Position numbers and translations under genes: made by a program | Assembly (NCBI GenBank): GCA_964587125.1 | Contig: CAZPKC010000006.1 | Coordinates: 1-64,000, forward strand | DNA length: 64,000 nucleotides | Origin: CAIXLI01 sp964587125 | Lineage (GTDB): Bacteria > Pseudomonadota > Alphaproteobacteria > UBA9219 | Reading direction: 5' to 3' | Notes under the pieces: generated by a model | What the model was told of the DNA's origin: nothing | The model's input: only the letters and a program-made list of their open reading frames with translations | Database searches by the model: none | Shown here: one piece after another, positions 35,287-45,011 of the stretch | Layout: each line of letters opens with the position of its first letter | Position numbering within the stretch: position 1 is the first letter of the stretch

Positions 35287-35778
35287 ATGTCCTATCGTAT
35301 CAAAGATACCGTGGTAAGCGCCAAAGACGTAAAGAGCGTCCTGATGGATTATATGGTAACCGCTCGCGGCGTTTCTGGACATGGAATCGCGCGAAAAAGC
35401 CTTAAATTCGAAGTTCGGAAAGTTGAGGGTGTTCTTCAAATTTTCGCCGTTACCAAGGAGCCTGTGCAAACCCGAACGGGCGGCCAAAAAAACTTTGAAT
35501 TTTCGACGGCGGAAATTTGTGGCATTGTCGCCAAATCTTACGACGTCAAAAAAGAGGACGTTTCCCTGCACCCTCCCCCGAAAGATAACAATTCCGCAGG
35601 CATTCCCTTTACCCACGCTGTCGTCAAAGTGACGCTTTCGCCCGAAGAAATGCTTAACAGGTCTATCCAAGCGGCAGACAAAAGAATAGGCGGAGCCCTG
35701 CTGAAAGGCCCAACGCTCGACAAAAAACTTCCGTTGGGCGAAAGAGTGAAAATGGGGATTCGTAATTTAAAATTCTAA
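35287..35778 (+). CDS. Hypothetical protein, 163 aa
   Basis: Not recognised. A soluble, lysine-rich protein without signal peptide, with mixed strands and helices; the C-terminus is basic (LDKKLPLGERVKMGIRNLKF). GCGGAG lies about ten bases before the ATG. Its last codons overlap the end of pyrG on the other strand by four bases. Confidence 0.6.
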   Translation: MSYRIKDTVVSAKDVKSVLMDYMVTARGVSGHGIARKSLKFEVRKVEGVLQIFAVTKEPVQTRTGGQKNFEFSTAEICGIVAKSYDVKKEDVSLHPPPKDNNSAGIPFTHAVVKVTLSPEEMLNRSIQAADKRIGGALLKGPTLDKKLPLGERVKMGIRNLKF

Positions 35779-37403
35779 ACCAATCTCGATTTCTGCACGG
35801 CAGCCGCGATAAACGATTTGAATAGCGGATGCGGATCGAGCGGTTTGGATTTCAATTCCGGATGGAACTGGACGCCGATGAACCACGGATGGTCTTTGCG
35901 TTCGACCATTTCGGGAAGCTGTCCGTCGGGCGACATGCCGCAAAACACCAATCCGGCTTTTTCAAACTGCGGGCGATAAGTGATGTTCACTTCATACCGA
36001 TGCCTGTGACGCTCGTGGATCAGGTCGGTTCCGTAGATTTCGTGCGCTTTGGTTCCTTTAATCAAACGGCACGGATACGCGCCAAGGCGCATCGTGCCGC
36101 CCAGATTTCCGTTCGACTTGCGGATTTCAAGCTGATTGCCTTTCATCCATTCGGTCATGAGGCCGATGACGGCGAAATCGCTCGCGCCGAATTCGCTCGA
36201 TGTGGCTTTCGGCACGCCGCCCAGATTCCGCGCGGCTTCGATCACCGCGAGCTGCATGCCGAAGCAGATGCCGAAATAGGGGATCATTTTTTCGCGCGCG
36301 AATTGCGCCGCGCGGATTTTGCCTTCCGTCCCGCGTTCGCCGAAGCCGCCCGGAACCAGAATGCCGTCCACGCCGTCGAGATAATGCAGCGTATCCGCGT
36401 TCTCGAACACCTGCGAATCCAGCCATTTGAGATTCACGCGCACGTTGTTGGCGATGCCGCCGTGCGTCAGAGCCTCGGAGAGCGATTTATAGCTGTCGAG
36501 AAGGCTTGTGTATTTGCCGACGATCGCGATTGTGACTTCGCCTTCCGGCTCGCGCACGCGCTGGACGATGTTCTTCCACGGAGTCAGATTCGGCTTCGGT
36601 TCCGTCGGCAAATTAAAATAGCGCACCGCCTGTTCGTCGAGCCCCTGCTCGTGATATTTGACCGGCACGTTGTAAATCGTGTCCATGTCGAGCGCTTCGA
36701 TCACGCATTCGGGCTTGACGTTGCAGAACAGCGCAATTTTTCTGCGCTCGTTGTCCGGGATCGCGCGTTCCGCGCGGCACAAAAGGATTTCGGGTTGAAT
36801 GCCGACGCTGAGCAATTCCTTGACCGAATGCTGGGTCGGCTTTGTTTTAAGCTCGCCCGCGGATTTGATGTAAGGCAGAAGCGTCACGTGGATGAAGAGG
36901 CAGTTTGCCGATCCCTCTTCGTTGCGCAATTGACGGATCGCCTCGAGGAACGGCAGGCCTTCGATATCGCCCACCGTGCCGCCGATCTCGCAAAGGCAGA
37001 AATCTTCGCCGTGCAAATCGGCGCGGATAAATTCCTTGATCGCGTCGGTGACGTGCGGAATGACCTGAACCGTCGCGCCCAGATAATCGCCGTGGCGTTC
37101 CTTGCCGATGACGGACGAATAAATCTTGCCCGACGTGACGTTGTCGCTTTGCCGCGAGGCCACGCCCGTGAAGCGTTCATAATGGCCCAGATCGAGATCG
37201 GTTTCCGCGCCGTCGTCCGTGACGTAAACCTCGCCGTGTTGCGTCGGCGCCATCGTTCCCGGATCGACGTTGAGATAAGGATCGAGCTTGCGGAGGCGGA
37301 CTTTATAGCCCCGCGCCTGCAGCAAAGCGCCGAGCGCCGAAGACGCGAGCCCCTTGCCCAACGAGGACACAACGCCGCCGGTAATAAAAATAAAACGAGT
37401 CAT
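35775..37403 (-). CDS. pyrG: CTP synthase
   Basis: A 542-aa CTP synthase, which aminates UTP with glutamine nitrogen and ATP. The N-terminal synthetase domain begins MTRFIFITGGVVSSLGKGLASSALGALLQ (the P-loop-like segment) and holds DPYLNVDPGTM. The C-terminal class I amidotransferase has the nucleophile in YFGICFGMQLAV and HPEL near the end. Length and order are standard. It lies 53 bp downstream of secG, a pairing common in alphaproteobacteria. Confidence 0.98.
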   Translation of the reverse strand: MTRFIFITGGVVSSLGKGLASSALGALLQARGYKVRLRKLDPYLNVDPGTMAPTQHGEVYVTDDGAETDLDLGHYERFTGVASRQSDNVTSGKIYSSVIGKERHGDYLGATVQVIPHVTDAIKEFIRADLHGEDFCLCEIGGTVGDIEGLPFLEAIRQLRNEEGSANCLFIHVTLLPYIKSAGELKTKPTQHSVKELLSVGIQPEILLCRAERAIPDNERRKIALFCNVKPECVIEALDMDTIYNVPVKYHEQGLDEQAVRYFNLPTEPKPNLTPWKNIVQRVREPEGEVTIAIVGKYTSLLDSYKSLSEALTHGGIANNVRVNLKWLDSQVFENADTLHYLDGVDGILVPGGFGERGTEGKIRAAQFAREKMIPYFGICFGMQLAVIEAARNLGGVPKATSSEFGASDFAVIGLMTEWMKGNQLEIRKSNGNLGGTMRLGAYPCRLIKGTKAHEIYGTDLIHERHRHRYEVNITYRPQFEKAGLVFCGMSPDGQLPEMVERKDHPWFIGVQFHPELKSKPLDPHPLFKSFIAAAVQKSRLV

Positions 37404-37456
37404 TCAACAAATCTCCGCCAACTCAAACGACTTTAGGGCAGTCAATAAGAAAAACC

Positions 37457-37807
37457 TCATTTAGCCAAAGGAACCTGCGGCCCTGCGGGAGCCTGAGGAG
37501 CTTCGGGCGCTTTTTGCTCTTCGACAGGAGCCACGGGCGCAATCTGATCGATCAGGCTGGCGCTTTTATGCTGGCTGCTGGCCATAACGCCTAACGCAAG
37601 ACTGTTCAGAATGAATAGCGTGGCGAGAACCGCCGTCGTTCTCGTCAGCAAATTGGCGGAACCGCGCGCCGTAAACAGGCCGCCCATCGTGCCGCCCCCT
37701 CCGCCGCCCATCAGGCCGCCGCCGTCCTGCGCCGTGCGCTGAACCAAAATCACGGCGACCAGCGCCAGAGCGAGGATCAATTGAACGACAAGCAGGACAT
37801 TTTGCAT
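37457..37807 (-). CDS. secG: Preprotein translocase subunit SecG
   Basis: A 116-aa inner-membrane protein with two hydrophobic segments (VLLVVQLILALALVAVILVQ and TTAVLATLFILNSLALGVMA) joined by the glycine-rich loop GGGLMGGGGGGTMGGLF, the SecG hallmark. A Pro/Ala tail follows. The ATG at 37807 is used; the open frame further upstream is not SecG-like. It assists SecYE protein export. Confidence 0.95.
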   Translation of the reverse strand: MQNVLLVVQLILALALVAVILVQRTAQDGGGLMGGGGGGTMGGLFTARGSANLLTRTTAVLATLFILNSLALGVMASSQHKSASLIDQIAPVAPVEEQKAPEAPQAPAGPQVPLAK

Positions 37808-38194
37808 TGAGAAAACCCCTCGAAAAAAACGAACAAACAAAAAACAGCCGCACCGAATCTTTATGACCCGGTTCAGTTGCATAGGACTTATTTTGGGCTG
37901 GAATGACTTTATAGATGATGTAAGGGGAAAAAGGAAGCGTTACGGAGAACTTTTCTTCGGAAATTTTCCGTCCGGTTTTCGGCGACAAATGCGAAAAGAA
38001 AAAAGACGATTTATTCATTATTAACAATAGAGTGGCGCGCATATTTAAATCTGTTTTCGATCATGAAGGCAATCGTTTCAACCTCGATCTATTCTCTTCA
38101 GTTAAAGGCAAATTTTGATAGCATTTTTTCCGCGTCCGATTCGGCATACGCGGAGGCTTTATGGTTTTGCCGATAAAGTAAGGAGAAACTTTTT

Positions 38195-38428
38195 ATGATC
38201 AATTCCCCTTTTGATTCAGACCAACAGACTAGGATATCCGTCTATAACGAAAGAGTGGAGAGAGCAAGCAGCCTTAGACTGCAAGAAAATATCGGGATAT
38301 CTCTCGATAATACCTCTCGCGAGCCCGATCCGTCGAAACGCCCCCCGCTTCAGCTTCCAAACCGCCCCTCCCGAAGAACAAACGGGGTTTCCGAAAATTG
38401 GGCGCTAGCTCTTCCTCCCGCTCAGTAA
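38195..38428 (+). CDS. Small hypothetical protein, 77 aa
   Basis: A short hydrophilic, proline- and arginine-rich protein, probably disordered (SREPDPSKRPPLQLPNRPSR). AAGGAG nine bases before the ATG makes translation plausible. No family recognised. It converges on grxD with only two bases between the stops. Confidence 0.45.
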   Translation: MINSPFDSDQQTRISVYNERVERASSLRLQENIGISLDNTSREPDPSKRPPLQLPNRPSRRTNGVSENWALALPPAQ

Positions 38429-38430
38429 CA

Positions 38431-38769
38431 TTACCGATCCTCGAACGGAATGCCTTTCGCGGCGAGAAGTTTCTGCATCTCGCCCTCCTCCACCATCTCG
38501 CGCATGATGTCGCTGCCGCCGACAAATTCGCCTTTGATATAAAGCTGCGGCAGCGTCGGCCAGTTGCTGAAATCCTTAATGCCCTGATGAAGGCTGGGAT
38601 CGGCCAGAACGTCAATCGCCTTATATTTTACGCCAAGCATCGAGAGGATCTGCACCGCCTGCGCCGAAAATCCGCATTGGGGAAAAACGGGCGTGCCTTT
38701 CATATACAAAACGACGGGGTTTGTAGAAACTTCGGAGTGAATGCGCTCGGCGACGACAGGATTGATCAT
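38431..38769 (-). CDS. grxD: Monothiol glutaredoxin (Grx4/GrxD)
   Basis: A 112-aa CGFS-type glutaredoxin. The active site reads FPQCGFSAQA, and the glutathione-binding WPTLPQLYIKGEFVGGSDIM follows. These proteins carry a labile [2Fe-2S] cluster with BolA partners and deliver it in Fe-S assembly and iron sensing. The partner bolA is about 390 bp upstream on the same strand, with a small opposite-strand gene between. Confidence 0.97.
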   Translation of the reverse strand: MINPVVAERIHSEVSTNPVVLYMKGTPVFPQCGFSAQAVQILSMLGVKYKAIDVLADPSLHQGIKDFSNWPTLPQLYIKGEFVGGSDIMREMVEEGEMQKLLAAKGIPFEDR

Positions 38770-38910
38770 GAAAAAATCTCCTCGTTCAACGGCGTATTAT
38801 GCCTCCGGAACGCCGGGGAGAGAAGAAAAATCGGGAGACATTTTTGTCGAATCGACGTACTGTTTTTCGGCTATCGATGCGTACCTTTTTCGGCTCCAAG
38901 GATATTGCGT

Positions 38911-39150
38911 ATGTTTTCTCCCGACTCGCCGCCACCTTTAAAATATCATCATGTGAAGCCTCCCTCTCCAAAACGCGAGGAAGCGTGGCTATGGGTTAAA
39001 AGAATTCTGCAGGTCTTGTTCATTATTATAGGCGTCGGCGCAATCGTCGGCATAATTCTTTTTGGCCCTAAAGGAAAGAAGCTCGTCTGCGACAGGAATA
39101 TGCAGGTGGGAGCGTCGCTTATTTCTTTCGGCTCTTGCACAGAACAATAA
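38911..39150 (+). CDS. Small single-span membrane protein
   Basis: A 79-aa protein from the ATG at 38911 (AAGGA about nine bases upstream). It has a proline-rich cytoplasmic start (MFSPDSPPPLKYHHVKPPSP), one hydrophobic segment (VLFIIIGVGAIVGIILFGP) and a C-terminal part with two cysteines (VCDRNMQVG, FGSCTEQ). Family unknown. It lies on the plus strand between the minus-strand grxD and bolA genes. Confidence 0.55.
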   Translation: MFSPDSPPPLKYHHVKPPSPKREEAWLWVKRILQVLFIIIGVGAIVGIILFGPKGKKLVCDRNMQVGASLISFGSCTEQ

Positions 39151-39161
39151 TCACTCTTTAA

Positions 39162-39401
39162 TTACTCTTTTTGCGGAATGGCCGTTTTCAACGACAGCGC
39201 ATGAAGAACGCCACCCACGCGGCCCTGCAGAGCCGCGTAGACCATTTGATGCTGCTGCACGCGCGTTTTTCCGACGAAAGACCGGCTTTCCACAGTCGCT
39301 TGGAAATGATCGCCGTCGCCGCGCAAGTCTTTTAATTCCACAACGGCGTCGGGCAAAGCTTCTTTAATCAGGCGCAAAATTTCCGCTTCGGTCATCGGCA
39401 T
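39162..39401 (-). CDS. bolA: BolA family protein
   Basis: A 79-aa BolA-like protein with the family's C-terminal VGKTRVQQHQMVYAALQGRV and the conserved histidine used to bind a shared Fe-S cluster with a monothiol glutaredoxin. It begins 12 bp after purL and is followed by grxD; purL-bolA-grxD order is common in alphaproteobacteria. Confidence 0.95.
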   Translation of the reverse strand: MPMTEAEILRLIKEALPDAVVELKDLRGDGDHFQATVESRSFVGKTRVQQHQMVYAALQGRVGGVLHALSLKTAIPQKE

Positions 39402-39413
39402 CGTCTTGTTCCC

Positions 39414-41621
39414 CTATCTCATATAGTCCGGCAAGAAAGATTCATGCGCGCGGCGCAGCGCGTCCACGGCAACGCCGCCGTCGGGCAACGCGATATCGGC
39501 GCCATTTGTTTGGCCAAGCTTCGTCAAAAGAATGCCTGATGCTTTGGCTTTTTGGGCAACACTATCGGGAAATTTGGTCGCAATAACATAACGCCCCTGA
39601 TCTTCGCCGAACCAGAAAGCCGCGTCGCCTTTCTGCTCGATCGAAATGCCGACGCCTTTTGGCATCGCCATTTCGGCTATCGCCACGAGCAAGCCTCCGT
39701 CCGAAACGTCGTGGCATGAGGTCAGAAGTTTTTCGTCGATCAACGCGCGGACGAATTCGCCGCGTTTGCGTTCGTCCTTCAAATTCACTGGCGGCGGCGC
39801 GCCTTCTTCCTTGCCAAAAATTTCTCTCAAATAAAGGGATTGTCCGAGTGCGCCTTTCGTCTCGCCGAGGGCGAAGACGGTTTCACCCTCCCCCTGGAAC
39901 GCGATGCCAACGGCTTTCGTCACGTCCGGCATCAGGCCGACGCCGCCGATCGAAGGCGCGGGAAAAATCGGATGGCCGCTCGTTTCGTTGTAAAGGCTGC
40001 AATTTCCCGATACGACGGGGTAATCAAGCGCAAGGCACGCTTCTTTGATGCCCTGAATCGCGCCGACGAACTGGCCCATGATGCGCGGCTTTTCGGGATT
40101 GCCGAAGTTCATGCAGTCCGTGATCGCCAAAGGCTTGGCTCCCACCGCATTGATGTTGCGCCACGTTTCGGCGACAGCCTGCATGCCGCCCATGACGGGA
40201 TCGGCGGCGCAATAACGCGGCGTGCAATCGGTCGTTATCGCCAAGGCTTTCTTGCTGTCGTCAAGCCGCACCACAGCCGCATCGCCTCCGGAACCTTGCG
40301 CCGTGTTCGCGCGAACGAGGCTGTCGTATTGCTCCCATATCCAGCGCTTGGAGCACAGATCGGGCGAGGCAATGAGTTTTTGCAAGACGCCTAAGATCGT
40401 TTCGCCTTTTGGCAACGGATAGCTTGACGCCGCGATTTCGGCGGGAGGCTTCGTCGGCTCCCACGGGCGTTCATAAACCGGCGATTGATCGACGAGCGGC
40501 GCAACCGCGATATCGATTTCCTTATTGCCGTGAAGCGTGCAAACCATGCGGCCCGTGTCAGTCAAATGGCCGATGATGGCGAAGTCCAGCTCCCATTTTT
40601 TGAAGATGCGTTCAGCTTCGGCTTCGCGTCCGGGTTTCAAGACCATCAGCATGCGTTCCTGGCTTTCGGAAAGCATGATCTCGTAAGCCGACATCCCCTT
40701 CTCGCGCAACGGCACTTTGTCGAGGTCGATTTCGATGCCGAGGCCCCCTTTCGAGGCCATTTCGACGGCCGAGCATGTCAATCCCGCCGCGCCCATATCC
40801 TGAATGCCGATGATCGCATCGGTCGCCATAAGTTCGAGGCACGCTTCGAGCACCAGCTTTTCCGTGAACGGATCGCCCACCTGCACCGTCGGGCGTTTGC
40901 TCTCGGAATCTTGGTTGAATTCGCCCGAGGCCATCGTCGCGCCCTTGATTCCGTCGCGCCCCGTTTTGGAGCCGACATAGACGACCGAATTGCCGACGCC
41001 CGCCGCGGCGGAATAGAAAATCCTGTTGGCGTCGGCGACGCCTACCGTCATCGCGTTGACGAGATTATTGCCGTTGTAGCTCGGATGAAAATTAGTTTGG
41101 CCGCCGACGGTCGGAACGCCGATGCAGTTGCCGTAGCCTCCGATCCCCGCCGTGACGCCCGCGATCAGGGATTTCGTTTTCGGATGATCGAGCGCGCCGA
41201 ACCACAAGGCGTTGAGGTTGGCGACGGGCCGCGCGCCCATCGTGAAAATATCGCGCAGGATTCCGCCTACCCCCGTGCCCGCGCCTTGATAAGGCTCGAT
41301 GTAGGAAGGATGGTTGTGGCTCTCCATTTTGAATATGGCAGCTTGGCCGTCTCCTATGTCGATCACGCCCGCATTTTCGCCCGGCCCGCAGATGACGTGC
41401 GGCCCTTTCGTCGGTAGTTGCTTGAGCCACAGCTTCGTCGATTTGTACGAGCAATGCTCCGACCACATCGCGGCGGCCACGCCGAATTCCGCCAAAGTCG
41501 GCTCGCGCCCCATGATGCCCAAAAGGACTTTATATTCCTCGCGCGACATGCTGTGTTCGGCCAGCAATTTGTCGATGCCGCCTTTTTCTTTGGAAACCGT
41601 TTTTATCTTGGATTCTGTCAT
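39414..41621 (-). CDS. purL: Phosphoribosylformylglycinamidine synthase subunit II (PurL)
   Basis: A 735-aa small-type PurL, the ATP-dependent synthase subunit for purine ring assembly, which works with separate PurQ and PurS. Recognisable blocks: MWSEHCSYKSTKLWLKQLPT, KMESHNHPSYIEPYQGAGTG, GIQDMGAAGLTCSAVEMASK and SCHDVSDGGLLVAIAEMA. The ATG at 41621 starts MTESKIK; an upstream extension in the same frame lacks support. purS and purQ are not in this window. Confidence 0.97.
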   Translation of the reverse strand: MTESKIKTVSKEKGGIDKLLAEHSMSREEYKVLLGIMGREPTLAEFGVAAAMWSEHCSYKSTKLWLKQLPTKGPHVICGPGENAGVIDIGDGQAAIFKMESHNHPSYIEPYQGAGTGVGGILRDIFTMGARPVANLNALWFGALDHPKTKSLIAGVTAGIGGYGNCIGVPTVGGQTNFHPSYNGNNLVNAMTVGVADANRIFYSAAAGVGNSVVYVGSKTGRDGIKGATMASGEFNQDSESKRPTVQVGDPFTEKLVLEACLELMATDAIIGIQDMGAAGLTCSAVEMASKGGLGIEIDLDKVPLREKGMSAYEIMLSESQERMLMVLKPGREAEAERIFKKWELDFAIIGHLTDTGRMVCTLHGNKEIDIAVAPLVDQSPVYERPWEPTKPPAEIAASSYPLPKGETILGVLQKLIASPDLCSKRWIWEQYDSLVRANTAQGSGGDAAVVRLDDSKKALAITTDCTPRYCAADPVMGGMQAVAETWRNINAVGAKPLAITDCMNFGNPEKPRIMGQFVGAIQGIKEACLALDYPVVSGNCSLYNETSGHPIFPAPSIGGVGLMPDVTKAVGIAFQGEGETVFALGETKGALGQSLYLREIFGKEEGAPPPVNLKDERKRGEFVRALIDEKLLTSCHDVSDGGLLVAIAEMAMPKGVGISIEQKGDAAFWFGEDQGRYVIATKFPDSVAQKAKASGILLTKLGQTNGADIALPDGGVAVDALRRAHESFLPDYMR

Positions 41622-41719
41622 GTTGATCTTTCGTTTCTTAACCGCCCGAAACACTACACTAGATTCTTCCCCTGCAAAATGGCAAGATTGAAAGGTTAAC
41701 GGCCCCCACGGAGGATCCC

Positions 41720-42511
41720 ATGTCCATAACAGTCAAGGATATCGTCAAGGGCGGAAAACCCATTGTTTGCCTCACCTCCTATACGGCGCCTATGGCGAAA
41801 ATCGTCGATCCCCTTGTCGATATTATCCTGGTCGGGGATTCGCTCGGCATGACCATTTACGGGTTCGAAAATACCCTGCCCGTAACGATCGACATGATGA
41901 TCGCGCACGGAGCCGCCGTGGTTCGCAACGCGTCGCATGCGCTCGTCGTCGTCGATATGCCCATAGGCACTTACGAGAAATCGCCGAAGCAGGCGTTGGA
42001 AAACGCGCGGCGCATCATGAAGGAAACCAAATGCGCGGCGGTCAAACCGGAGGGCGGCGTCGAACTGGCTCCTACCGTGCGCCACCTCGTCGAAAACGGC
42101 GTGCCCGTGATGGGGCATGTCGGGTTGATGCCTCAATCCGTCGAGAAAATGGGCGGGTATAAAATTCAGGGGCGCAACGACGAGGGCGCGAAAAAAGTCA
42201 TGGCCGACGCCAAAGCCATAGCGGACGCGGGAGCTTTTTGCGTCGTCATCGAAGGAACGTTAGAGCCCGTGGCGAAAGACATCACGAACGCGATTTCGGT
42301 TCCCACAATCGGGATCGGCGCGTCGCCCGCGTGCGACGGGCAGGTTTTGGTGATCGACGATATTCTCGGGTTGTTTACGGCCTTCACGCCGAAGTTCGTC
42401 AAACGGTATGCGGAATTGGCGCCTGTTATTTCGGCTGCTGTCGGAAAATACGCGGAGGAAGTGCGCGCGCGGAAGTTTCCGGAAATGGGGCATTGTTTTT
42501 TGGCAAAATAG
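41720..42511 (+). CDS. panB: 3-methyl-2-oxobutanoate hydroxymethyltransferase
   Basis: A 263-aa PanB. It adds a hydroxymethyl group from methylene-tetrahydrofolate to alpha-ketoisovalerate in pantothenate synthesis. Family words: VCLTSYTAPMAKIVD, ILVGDSLGMTIYG, AVKPEGG, PVMGHVGLMPQS, and GIGASPACDGQVLVIDDILGL. GGAGG precedes the ATG. It stands alone and divergent from purL; panC is not next to it. Confidence 0.97.
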   Translation: MSITVKDIVKGGKPIVCLTSYTAPMAKIVDPLVDIILVGDSLGMTIYGFENTLPVTIDMMIAHGAAVVRNASHALVVVDMPIGTYEKSPKQALENARRIMKETKCAAVKPEGGVELAPTVRHLVENGVPVMGHVGLMPQSVEKMGGYKIQGRNDEGAKKVMADAKAIADAGAFCVVIEGTLEPVAKDITNAISVPTIGIGASPACDGQVLVIDDILGLFTAFTPKFVKRYAELAPVISAAVGKYAEEVRARKFPEMGHCFLAK

Positions 42512-42596
42512 ATTGATGAAAGTATTATCGAACAAATAAATGGCTTAAAAAAAACAGGCGATAAAGGATCGATAATGTGGCCTGTTGGAGGATGAC

Positions 42597-42842
42597 ATGG
42601 ATATTTCAGAAATTACGATCCTTTCCGGGACAGCAGCGTACGAGATTGCTAATTATGTGGTTATGACCCGTCGTCTTTTTCCCCGCAAAAAGAAAGACAT
42701 ATCTTCTGCTCCAATTGTCAGGCGGCTTACTGCGGAAGACAAGTATGCCTGCGAAAACGGATTGCCTCTTCCCAACCGCGCGAAACCGAGAACACAAGTT
42801 AAAGCCAATCCGCGAACGCTAATACCGGGTAATTCTTGTTAG
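42597..42842 (+). CDS. Hypothetical protein, 81 aa
   Basis: A small protein from the ATG at 42597 with GGAGG seven bases upstream. The first ~30 residues are weakly hydrophobic, followed by a basic stretch (RRLFPRKKKD) and a basic, proline-containing tail. No family recognised. It converges on birA. Confidence 0.45.
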   Translation: MDISEITILSGTAAYEIANYVVMTRRLFPRKKKDISSAPIVRRLTAEDKYACENGLPLPNRAKPRTQVKANPRTLIPGNSC

Positions 42843-42846
42843 TTTC

Positions 42847-43551
42847 TTAGAAAAACACATCGCCTGCGTTGATGTTGCGCTCGGTTCCGTCTTGCAAGCG
42901 CAGGTGAAGGTTGCCTTCGGAATCCAAATCCACAAATTCGCCGACGAGTTCGGTTTTGTCCGGAAGGCGGACGCGCAGGTTGCCTTTGCGGGCCTCTGCG
43001 AGCCACGCGGCGCGTATCGGAGCAAAGCCTTTTTCGTTCATACGGACGTACCACACATTGAAAGATTCCAAAATTGCATTCAAAACATCTTCGAGCGGGG
43101 GAAGGTTGCTTTTCTCCGCCGCAAGGCTTGTCGCCGGATAGAGTGGATTTTCGGGAATATTTTGTACGTTGAGGCCGATGCCTGCTATGAGAAAATCCCC
43201 GCCGGATTCCAGCAAAATGCCGCTGATTTTTTTGCCCTGCGCCAGAACATCGTTCGGCCATTTGAGTTCGACAATCGCATCGGGCAAAAATCCGCGCACG
43301 ACCTCGCTTATCGCCAGTGCCGCGACGAAGCTGTAATTTCCCCACGCGCGTTTTGGCAAAGGCGGGCGAAGAAGAACGGAAAAATATAAATTGCCTTCGG
43401 GGGATTGCCACGCGCGCCCCTGCCGTCCCCGTCCTGCGGTTTGGGTCAGAGCCCAAACAACCAAGCCTTCGGGAGCGCCGGTTTCCGCCGCCCTTTTGGC
43501 GTCGTCGTTCGTGCTTGCGGTCACCTCTATGCGGCGGATAGTGAACTTCAT
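42847..43551 (-). CDS. birA: Biotin-[acetyl-CoA-carboxylase] ligase
   Basis: A 234-aa biotin protein ligase without the N-terminal DNA-binding domain, so not a repressor. The biotinyl-AMP site is TAGRGRQGRAWQSPEGNLYFSVLL, followed by KWPNDVLAQGKKISGILLES. The C-terminal SH3-like cap is present. The ATG overlaps the nuoN stop (TGATG), making it the last cistron of the nuo operon, as in many alphaproteobacteria. Confidence 0.95.
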   Translation of the reverse strand: MKFTIRRIEVTASTNDDAKRAAETGAPEGLVVWALTQTAGRGRQGRAWQSPEGNLYFSVLLRPPLPKRAWGNYSFVAALAISEVVRGFLPDAIVELKWPNDVLAQGKKISGILLESGGDFLIAGIGLNVQNIPENPLYPATSLAAEKSNLPPLEDVLNAILESFNVWYVRMNEKGFAPIRAAWLAEARKGNLRVRLPDKTELVGEFVDLDSEGNLHLRLQDGTERNINAGDVFF

Positions 43552-45011
43552 CAGCCTATAAATCCTTTTGCCGCGCTAAGCGCGCTATCGATCAACGGCG
43601 CGGGAACGAGCGCAAAACAAATCATCGCCAAGGATGAAAGCGCGAGAACGGTTTTGACGCCCCAATCCGGCAAGGGATCGATGCCCATGAGAGGTTCGTC
43701 GAAATACATGATCTTGATGAGGCGCAGATAATAAGTCGCCGTCACGACGCTCGTCAAAACGCCGACGATCGCAAGCGGAAGCAAATCCGCTTTGACCGCC
43801 GCAAGGAACATGAAATATTTGCCGAAAAATCCCGCCAGCGGCGGAACACCCGCCAGAGAAAACATCAAAACCGCCATCGCCAGCGCCACAAGCGGATTGG
43901 TTTTCGAAAGGCCTGAAAGATCGACGATCGACTCGACGGCTTTGCCACGGCGGCGCAGGCACAAAATAACCGCGAAAGCGCCGAGCGTATTCAAAGCATA
44001 GATCGCAAAATAAATCAGGATGGCTTGAACGCCCGAAGCGCCTCCGACGACAAGCCCGATAAGGAGCGTACCGACGTTGGCGATGGAACTGTAGGCCAGA
44101 AGGCGTTTCAGGTTCGTTTGCACAAGTCCCGCGAACGCGCCCCAAAGCATCGAGGCTATGGAAATAAATATAATCACCTGATGCGCCTGCGCCGTCAGGC
44201 CGATCATCGGCTGCAGCAAAAAGCGCGCGAATAAAGCCAGCGCCGCAAGCTTCGGCGCCGAGGCGAAAAACGCCGTCACGGGCGTGGGCGCGCCTTCGTA
44301 GACGTCCGGCGCCCACATATGAAAAGGCACGCCGGATATTTTAAATGCCAGCGCCGCGCAGACGAAAACCATCCCCGCGACGACGCCCGGATGCGCCGCT
44401 CCGCGCAACGCGAACGCCAGATCGACGAAATCGGTCGTTCCGGCAAAACCGTAAATCAAAGAAATGCCGTAGAGCAAAATCCCCGACGACAAAGCGCCGA
44501 GGACGAAATATTTCAGCCCCGCTTCGCTCGACCGCGCGTCGTCGCGCAAAAACGCCGCAAGGACATAGAGCGACAGGCTTTGAAGCTCCACTCCGACGTA
44601 AAGCGAAAGCAGATTGCTGGCCGAGATCATCAGCATCATGCCAAGCGCCGCGAAGAGCATCAAAACGGGATACTCGGGACGTTCGCGCTTGCCGGATTCA
44701 AAATAGCTCCACGACAAAAGGATCGACAGCCCCGAAGCGCCGAGGACAATCGTTTTGGCAAAACGGGCGAAAGCGTCGTCCACGAATTGCGCGTTGAAAG
44801 CGAAAACAGGCAACGCGCCGTTCAGCAAAAGGCCAAGCCGCGACGGGCAAAACATCGTTGCAACGGCAAGGACAAAAACCGCAATCGCCAGAATGCCGAT
44901 GTGCCGCGTCGCGCGCGCGCCGCAAACCGCAGCAGCGATAAGGGAGACGAGAGCCGCTACGGCAATCTCGATTTCCGGCATCGCGACCATAAAGGATCGG
45001 GGATCAATCAT
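43551..45011 (-). CDS. nuoN: NADH-quinone oxidoreductase subunit N
   Basis: A 486-aa antiporter-like membrane subunit of complex I, with about 14 hydrophobic helices. The conserved proton-path residues sit in MLMISASNLLSLYVGVELQSL and LAFKISGVPFHMWAPDVYEGAPTP. The ATG at 45011 lies inside the nuoM end, giving a short overlap. Confidence 0.97.
   Translation of the reverse strand: MIDPRSFMVAMPEIEIAVAALVSLIAAAVCGARATRHIGILAIAVFVLAVATMFCPSRLGLLLNGALPVFAFNAQFVDDAFARFAKTIVLGASGLSILLSWSYFESGKRERPEYPVLMLFAALGMMLMISASNLLSLYVGVELQSLSLYVLAAFLRDDARSSEAGLKYFVLGALSSGILLYGISLIYGFAGTTDFVDLAFALRGAAHPGVVAGMVFVCAALAFKISGVPFHMWAPDVYEGAPTPVTAFFASAPKLAALALFARFLLQPMIGLTAQAHQVIIFISIASMLWGAFAGLVQTNLKRLLAYSSIANVGTLLIGLVVGGASGVQAILIYFAIYALNTLGAFAVILCLRRRGKAVESIVDLSGLSKTNPLVALAMAVLMFSLAGVPPLAGFFGKYFMFLAAVKADLLPLAIVGVLTSVVTATYYLRLIKIMYFDEPLMGIDPLPDWGVKTVLALSSLAMICFALVPAPLIDSALSAAKGFIG

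Noticed and set aside
35829..37436. 535-codon frame antisense to pyrG
   Set aside because: Covers the full CTP synthase on the other strand; no family features of its own.
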